NCBI GenBank assembly: GCA_023146135.1
Contig: JAGLCR010000045.1
Span: 1 to 54,929 of the forward strand
Length of the DNA stretch: 54,929 nucleotides
Reading direction: 5' to 3'
Source: Bacteroidales bacterium
GTDB lineage: Bacteria > Bacteroidota > Bacteroidia > Bacteroidales > UBA1556
Below are positions 50,495 through 54,929 of this stretch, piece by piece. Position 1 is the stretch's first letter; every line of letters begins with the position of its first letter. The notes beneath the pieces were generated by a model that saw only the letters and a list, made by a program, of their open reading frames with translations, was not told the DNA's origin and did no database searches. Both the position numbers and the translations under genes were made by a program.

Positions 50495-51682
50495 ATGAAA
50501 GACAAAACAAGAATCGTATTAAAATCAGGAAAAGATGACGCTGTTTTAAGGCAACATCCATGGGTGTTTTCAGGAGCTATTAAAAAAATATATGGACCAA
50601 CTCAAGAAGGCGATATCGTTGAAGTTTTCAACAATAAAGACCGTTTTCTGGGGATTGGGCATTGGGGAAATGGATCCATCGCAGTACGTGTTTTTAGTTT
50701 TGAACAAATAGAACTTGATGCTGATTTTTGGAAACATAAACTACAAACTGCTTATAATGTACGTCAATCTTTAAACCTTATTGATAATCCAAATACCAAC
50801 GTTTATAGATTGGTTTTTGCCGAAGGCGATGGCATGCCAGGTTTAGTAATTGATATTTACAATAAGACAGCAGTTATTCAAGCCCATTCGGTTGGAATGT
50901 ACCAATTAAAAGAGGATATTGCCCAAGCTTTACAGGATATATACAAAAATGGGATTGACACTATTTATGTAAAAAGTAAAGAGAGCCTACCAAAAAATTT
51001 ACCTTTCGATGTGGAAAATCATTTTATAATTGGAGAAAAAGAATCGGACATAGTTATTGAAAATGGATTTAAATTTGAAGTAAACTGGGTTAAAGGGCAA
51101 AAAACCGGATTTTTTATCGATCAACGCTTTAACCGTGAGTTAGTAGGTCAATATTCAAAAGGTAAAAAAGTATTAAACACCTATTGTTATACTGGAGGCT
51201 TCTCTATTTATGCACTTCATGGCAAAGCTAAGGAGGTTCACTCTGTGGATAGCTCCAAAATCGCCATAGAACTCACCGATGAAAATGTTACTTTGAATGG
51301 ATTTAGTGGAGACAAGCATAAGTCTTTTGCCATTGATACTATGAGTTTTCTGAATGAAATGGAAGAACCTTATGACTTGATAATTCTAGACCCTCCAGCT
51401 TTTGCTAAACATCGCGATGTGCGACATAAAGCAGTACAAGGCTATAAGCGTATTAATGCAACAGCTTTCAAAAAAATTGCTCCAGGCGGTATTTTATTTA
51501 CTTTCTCATGCTCTCAAGTTGTTGATCGTCGCTTATTTGAATCAACAGTACTAGCGGCCGCAATTCAAAGTGGACGAAAAGTTCGGGTACTGCACCATTT
51601 ATCACAACCCGCCGACCACCCTGTTAGCATCTTTCATCCAGAAGGAGAATACCTAAAAGGCATGGTTTTATTTGTAGAATAG
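50495..51682 (+). CDS. rlmI: 23S rRNA (cytosine-C5) methyltransferase, RlmI type
   Basis: The 395-residue protein has a PUA domain (about 1-80, with RQHPWVFSGAIKK), a central EEHEH-like domain with FAEGDGMPGLVIDIY, and a SAM methyltransferase domain. The last begins with GQKTGFFIDQRFNR, VLNTYCYTGGFSIYAL and the catalytic motif ILDPPAFAKH, and ends with the FSCSQ Cys. It methylates a cytosine in 23S rRNA (m5C1962 in E. coli). The length is typical. A strong terminator follows. Confidence 0.93.
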   Translation: MKDKTRIVLKSGKDDAVLRQHPWVFSGAIKKIYGPTQEGDIVEVFNNKDRFLGIGHWGNGSIAVRVFSFEQIELDADFWKHKLQTAYNVRQSLNLIDNPNTNVYRLVFAEGDGMPGLVIDIYNKTAVIQAHSVGMYQLKEDIAQALQDIYKNGIDTIYVKSKESLPKNLPFDVENHFIIGEKESDIVIENGFKFEVNWVKGQKTGFFIDQRFNRELVGQYSKGKKVLNTYCYTGGFSIYALHGKAKEVHSVDSSKIAIELTDENVTLNGFSGDKHKSFAIDTMSFLNEMEEPYDLIILDPPAFAKHRDVRHKAVQGYKRINATAFKKIAPGGILFTFSCSQVVDRRLFESTVLAAAIQSGRKVRVLHHLSQPADHPVSIFHPEGEYLKGMVLFVE

Positions 51683-51695
51683 AAAAAACTTAAAC

Positions 51696-51738
51696 AAAAA
51701 AAATGCCTGTTTATAAATTATAAACAGGCATTTTTTTT
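51696..51738. terminator. bidirectional rho-independent terminator after rlmI
   Basis: The 43-base stretch is a perfect palindrome: AAAAAAAATGCCTGTTTATA pairs with its complement around a minimal loop, and T-runs lie on both strands. It separates rlmI (plus) and the TAXI gene (minus). Confidence 0.9.
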
Positions 51739-51760
51739 GCTTTTAAAAAGCTGATCTTTA

Positions 51761-52675
51761 CTATTTTGTTCCAGTATCCCCAGTCTCTTTAACTATAGGA
51801 CGAGCATAATAGTAAGGCCAATCAATATCTTGGTTCTTAAAATATACATCTTTCCACTTTTCATGACCTGACGATTGCATCTTTTTGAGACTTGCACTAA
51901 CCTCAGTTACAAGTGTATTAAACTTTAGTTGAGTATCATCACTCATATTTTCAACTTTAACAACTAATAAAGTTGGTACAGCATAGGTAGTAACTGTTTT
52001 TGTTAACCAAGCGTAAGTACCACTTTTTATCTTCTTCTTACGATATATATCCTTTAAAGCTTTATGCTTAATATTAACTAATTGGATTGGCGCATCTGCA
52101 TGTAACTTACTAAGTGAAGAAACTGGAGCTCCACCAACATAAAAGTATGCATCAATTACACCATCTAGTAATGCTTGATAAGCATCATTTGAACTAATCT
52201 CCACATCGAACCAAGCGATACCTGTACGCTGCTTAATCGTTGTTGCTGTAATGAAAGTTCCTTGACCCTTCGTTCCAACAGCAACTCTTTTACCACGTAA
52301 GTCGGATAAGTTAGTAATATCAGACCCCTTTTTCGCTATCAAATGAATTTCTTCGTCGAGAAATAATGGCAATAAAACACGTAAATTTTCACGAATACTT
52401 GGCGTTTTCATTTCATGCGATAATAAAACATCATATTGTAAAAAGGTAACATTAATTGAATTATCATTCGAAATTAACTGATTGAAATTATCAACGCTTC
52501 CTGATGAGGTAAGCACGTTAATTTTTTGAGTTGAATTATTTTTAATGTCCTGAGCTAAACTTTGATAAGTCCCACCGGATAAACCACTCAAAAGTTGCAA
52601 TTGAGCTTGCGTATTCATTGCGAAACTCATAAAAATAACTCCAATTATTACTAGACGTATTGATATCCTATTCAT
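51761..52675 (-). CDS. TAXI family TRAP-type solute-binding protein
   Basis: The 304-residue protein has a signal peptide (1-24, ending TQAQ), then LLSGLSGGTYQSLAQDIKN, the TAXI start. The central LRGKRVAVGTKGQGTF and DGVIDAYFYVGGAPVSSL match the solute-binding fold that captures carboxylates such as glutamate or related acids. No TRAP membrane subunit (fused DctQM) is in the window, so it is an orphan or its partner lies elsewhere. Ligand unknown. Confidence 0.88.
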   Translation of the reverse strand: MNRISIRLVIIGVIFMSFAMNTQAQLQLLSGLSGGTYQSLAQDIKNNSTQKINVLTSSGSVDNFNQLISNDNSINVTFLQYDVLLSHEMKTPSIRENLRVLLPLFLDEEIHLIAKKGSDITNLSDLRGKRVAVGTKGQGTFITATTIKQRTGIAWFDVEISSNDAYQALLDGVIDAYFYVGGAPVSSLSKLHADAPIQLVNIKHKALKDIYRKKKIKSGTYAWLTKTVTTYAVPTLLVVKVENMSDDTQLKFNTLVTEVSASLKKMQSSGHEKWKDVYFKNQDIDWPYYYARPIVKETGDTGTK

Positions 52676-52872
52676 ACCCTTATTTTTTTGATTAATTTTC
52701 AGTTTTATTCGATTACAATATTAGTAAAAAAAATGAAGCTTATTCTTGAAAATTACAAAAAAAAGAAAGCAATAGTATTTTTTTAATAAAGCTCTTCAAA
52801 ACACCATGCAAATTGCTTGTTTATATATATACTTTTTATAATAGTAAAAGTTCATTTCCCATAAAAAATACG

Positions 52873-52880
52873 TAGCTTTG
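52873..52880 (+). promoter_or_regulatory. -7 promoter element for the yciO-aminotransferase operon
   Basis: TAGCTTTG matches TAnnTTTG, 24 bases before the ATG at 52905. Confidence 0.6.
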
Positions 52881-52904
52881 TGAATTATAAATAAACATTC
52901 AAGA

Positions 52905-53525
52905 ATGATAATAAGGTTATATGAAGATAATCCTTCACCAAAACATATTCGTACCATAGCAAAATGCTTGCGAGATGGTGGAATTATTATATACCCTACC
53001 GACACAGTATATACTTTTGGCTGCGACATAAACAAACAAAAAGCAATAGAGAAAATTGCAAAATTAAAAGGAGTAGATCCAAAAAAGAATAACTTCTCTA
53101 TTGTATGCGAAAGTCTAAGTAGTGCTTCTGAATTTACCAAACCCATTTCCAACCCAACATTTAAGATTATGAAGCGCTGTCTCCCCGGCCCTTTCACCTT
53201 TATTCTTAATGCAAATAGTAAGCTTCCAAAATTATTTCAACGCAAAAAGAAAACAGTGGGCATTCGTATACCTAATAATGCAATTGTTCAAGATATAATT
53301 AAAGAATTGGGCAACCCCATACTATCTGCATCACTACATCATAAGGACAAAATCATTGATTATATTAGTGACGCAGAACTTATATATGATGAATACAAAA
53401 ATAAAGTTGACATTGTCGTTAATGGAGGTGTTGGTGGTAATATGCCATCAACAATAGTAGATTGTACTAGTGAAGAAAATGTAATAATTAGAGAAGGATT
53501 GGGTGATTTATCACTTATTGATTAA
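52905..53525 (+). CDS. yciO: YciO/YrdC/Sua5 family protein
   Basis: The 206-residue protein has the YrdC fold motifs: IIYPTDTVYTFGCDI (near residue 26), KKNNFSIVCESLSSASEF, PGPFTFIL and KKTVGIRIPNN. The spacing and the NFSIVC stretch match YciO more than TsaC. The family makes threonylcarbamoyl-AMP for tRNA t6A. YciO proper may be much less active or have another role. It is the first gene of a close series with an aminotransferase 18 bases downstream. Confidence 0.88.
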   Translation: MIIRLYEDNPSPKHIRTIAKCLRDGGIIIYPTDTVYTFGCDINKQKAIEKIAKLKGVDPKKNNFSIVCESLSSASEFTKPISNPTFKIMKRCLPGPFTFILNANSKLPKLFQRKKKTVGIRIPNNAIVQDIIKELGNPILSASLHHKDKIIDYISDAELIYDEYKNKVDIVVNGGVGGNMPSTIVDCTSEENVIIREGLGDLSLID

Positions 53526-53543
53526 TAGAAAAAAGTAATAAGT

Positions 53544-54743
53544 ATGGCATCATTAAAACAATTGTTTTACGATCATCAAGGGCGTACATCTGATGCCCCT
53601 ATTGGAATTGAGATCATTAATTCGGAAGGAATATATCTTTTTGATAAAAATGGTAAAGAATATATTGACCTAGTCTCTGGAGTATCTGTAAGTAATCTCG
53701 GGCACAAACATCCACAAATAATAAAAGCAATAAAGGACCAACTTGACAAGTACTCTCACTTAATGGTTTATGGAGAATTTATTCAAGAGCCCCAAGTACG
53801 CTTTGCCGAATTACTTGCTCAAAACATCCCCAACCCCTTATCTGCCACCTATTTTGTAAATTCAGGTAGTGAAGCCATTGAAGGAGCGCTAAAGCTTGCC
53901 AAAAGATATACTGGAAGAAGTGAAATACTAGCTTTCAATAATGCCTACCATGGCAGCACACATGGGGCTATGAGCGTTATGGGTAGTGAATTTTTCAAAA
54001 CCGCTTATCGCCCACTTCTTCCCAATATTGGTTTTTTAGAATTTAATAATGAGGACGATTTAACAAAAATAACTAATAAAACTGCCTGCGTATTAGTAGA
54101 GCCAATACAAGGGGAAGGTGGCATTATAAGCCCTACGGATGATTTTCTCAAAAAACTTAGATCCGCTTGCGACAAAACAAACACATTGCTAATTTTTGAT
54201 GAAATACAAACTGGATTTGGAAGAACGGGTAGTCTGTTTGCATTTCAAAAATACAATGTTATACCTGATATATTTACCATTGCAAAAGCAATGGGTGGAG
54301 GCATGCCTATTGGAGGCTTTGTTTCGTCCAACGAAATCATGAATACACTCACAAACAATCCCGTATTAGGGCATATTACTACTTTTGGAGGACATCCGGT
54401 ATCCGCAGCTTCTGCTTTAGCCAATCTTAAAATACTAATAAACCAACCCGAACTCATACAGTCTGCCGAACAAAAGGCTCAGCTTTTTAGATCTGAATTA
54501 GAAGGAATAAAAGCTATTAAGGAAATAAGAAGCGATGGTTTATATATGGCTGTTGACTTAGGAAAAGACTATGATATTGACACTTTGATGCAAGAAATGT
54601 ACAGGCAAGGTATTATCAGTGATTTATTCCTTTTCCATGAAGGAGCATTTCGCATATCACCTCCATTAATAATTACTAAAGAAGAAATTATTGAATCATG
54701 CATTAGAATTAAGCGAAGCTTTGAAAATGTAGAAAATAAATAA
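53544..54743 (+). CDS. class III PLP-dependent aminotransferase (ornithine/acetylornithine/GABA-type)
   Basis: The 399-residue enzyme has NSGSEAIEGALKLAKRYTGR, NAYHGSTHG, the motif VEPIQGEGG, FDEIQTGFGRTG with the PLP-ring Asp, and the Schiff-base Lys K248 in IAKAMGGGMPIGGF. It transfers amino groups from an omega-amino acid or ornithine-like donor to 2-oxoglutarate. The exact substrate cannot be separated within the class. The arginine or lysine pathway genes are not adjacent. The next gene starts 2 bases after its stop. Confidence 0.9.
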   Translation: MASLKQLFYDHQGRTSDAPIGIEIINSEGIYLFDKNGKEYIDLVSGVSVSNLGHKHPQIIKAIKDQLDKYSHLMVYGEFIQEPQVRFAELLAQNIPNPLSATYFVNSGSEAIEGALKLAKRYTGRSEILAFNNAYHGSTHGAMSVMGSEFFKTAYRPLLPNIGFLEFNNEDDLTKITNKTACVLVEPIQGEGGIISPTDDFLKKLRSACDKTNTLLIFDEIQTGFGRTGSLFAFQKYNVIPDIFTIAKAMGGGMPIGGFVSSNEIMNTLTNNPVLGHITTFGGHPVSAASALANLKILINQPELIQSAEQKAQLFRSELEGIKAIKEIRSDGLYMAVDLGKDYDIDTLMQEMYRQGIISDLFLFHEGAFRISPPLIITKEEIIESCIRIKRSFENVENK

Positions 54744-54745
54744 AG

Positions 54746-54929
54746 ATGGAGAATAAGTATCTGGGCATGGCCATAGAGTTGGCTAGTGAGAATGTAAAAT
54801 CAGGTAATGGCGGCCCCTTTGGTGCTGTTATAGTAAAAGATGGGAAAATTATTGCCACAGGAGTGAATACGGTAACATCGATTAAGGACCCCACTGCCCA
54901 TGCCGAAGTTAATGCTATTCGCAATGCCT
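54746..54929 (+). CDS. nucleoside deaminase / guanine deaminase family protein (5' part)
   Basis: The first 61 residues are present before the window ends. They contain GGPFGAVIVKDGKIIATGVN and the zinc motif TAHAEVNAIR (H52, E54) of the CMP/dCMP deaminase superfamily, most like the guanine deaminase/nucleoside deaminase group. The PCxxC motif lies outside the window. It starts 2 bases after the aminotransferase stop, so the genes are co-transcribed. Which base or nucleoside is deaminated cannot be told. Confidence 0.85.
   Translation, partial: MENKYLGMAIELASENVKSGNGGPFGAVIVKDGKIIATGVNTVTSIKDPTAHAEVNAIRNA

Noticed and set aside
52796-53197. 133-codon minus-strand frame overlapping the yciO gene
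   Set aside because: It is antisense to a gene with clear YrdC motifs, and the C-terminal half is low-complexity AT-rich sequence.

Overview
The window is AT-rich DNA from a member of the Bacteroidota, probably a free-living (perhaps marine or sediment) relative of the Bacteroidales/Marinilabiliales or Flavobacteriia. The evidence is: TAnnTTTG promoter -7 elements in front of many genes and no Shine-Dalgarno sequences; a secreted metallopeptidase with PKD domains and a type IX secretion C-terminal sorting domain; GH97 glycosidase, dipeptidyl peptidase III, Bat (aerotolerance) proteins, a GxxExxY protein, and lipoproteins with an acidic stretch after the lipobox Cys. The genus cannot be fixed from the sequence. 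No rRNA, tRNA, CRISPR array, transposase or prophage was found.

Layout. 1-5784: a thioredoxin cut by the window edge, YjbQ, a TPR protein, a DUF368 membrane protein, aroE, a thiamine-binding MTH1187 protein and an atypical Nramp-like transporter. 5819-7743 (minus): a small-membrane-protein / sigma-54 response regulator / membrane-protein set, including a 50-residue ORF not usually called; the regulator has no DNA-binding domain. 7893-16319 (minus): a bat-type operon in the order HAD lipoprotein, MoxR ATPase, DUF58, DUF4381-like, BatA, GxxExxY protein, fused BatB-BatC, BatD-like. The GxxExxY gene sits between BatA and BatB/C and is bordered by short AT-rich repeats, which recur as a near-perfect 83-bp tandem pair before batD. 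16389-22125: a sulfatase with its own terminator, a NatA/NatB-like ABC exporter and a GMC oxidoreductase.

22245-35640: rlmD, aroK, an M15 peptidase with a secreted C1B peptidase, the large M4 metallopeptidase, an SRPBCC/GyrI-like protein, an unrecognised 605-residue Cys- and Gly-rich protein that may be a TIM-barrel enzyme, DPP III and aroQ. 35820-46157: GH97 glycosidase coupled to an outer-membrane protein, alanine dehydrogenase, a CAP-domain surface lipoprotein, proline dehydrogenase, coupled aroB-aroA, an outer-membrane protein and a lipoprotein. 46230-54929: the minus-strand operon of a poly-Lys secreted protein, ftsK and a LolA-like protein; then rlmI, an orphan TAXI solute-binding protein, and a YciO - class III aminotransferase - nucleoside deaminase series running off the end.

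Common themes are: five of the seven chorismate-pathway steps (aroE, aroK, aroQ, aroB, aroA) scattered over about 42 kb; envelope and secreted functions (bat, T9SS cargo, lipoproteins, LolA); and several families of short intergenic repeats. The most promising items for new biology are the 605-residue protein at 31083-32900, the GxxExxY/repeat module inside the bat operon, the effector-less sigma-54 regulator with its 50-residue membrane partner, and the Nramp-like protein without the metal-binding motifs.
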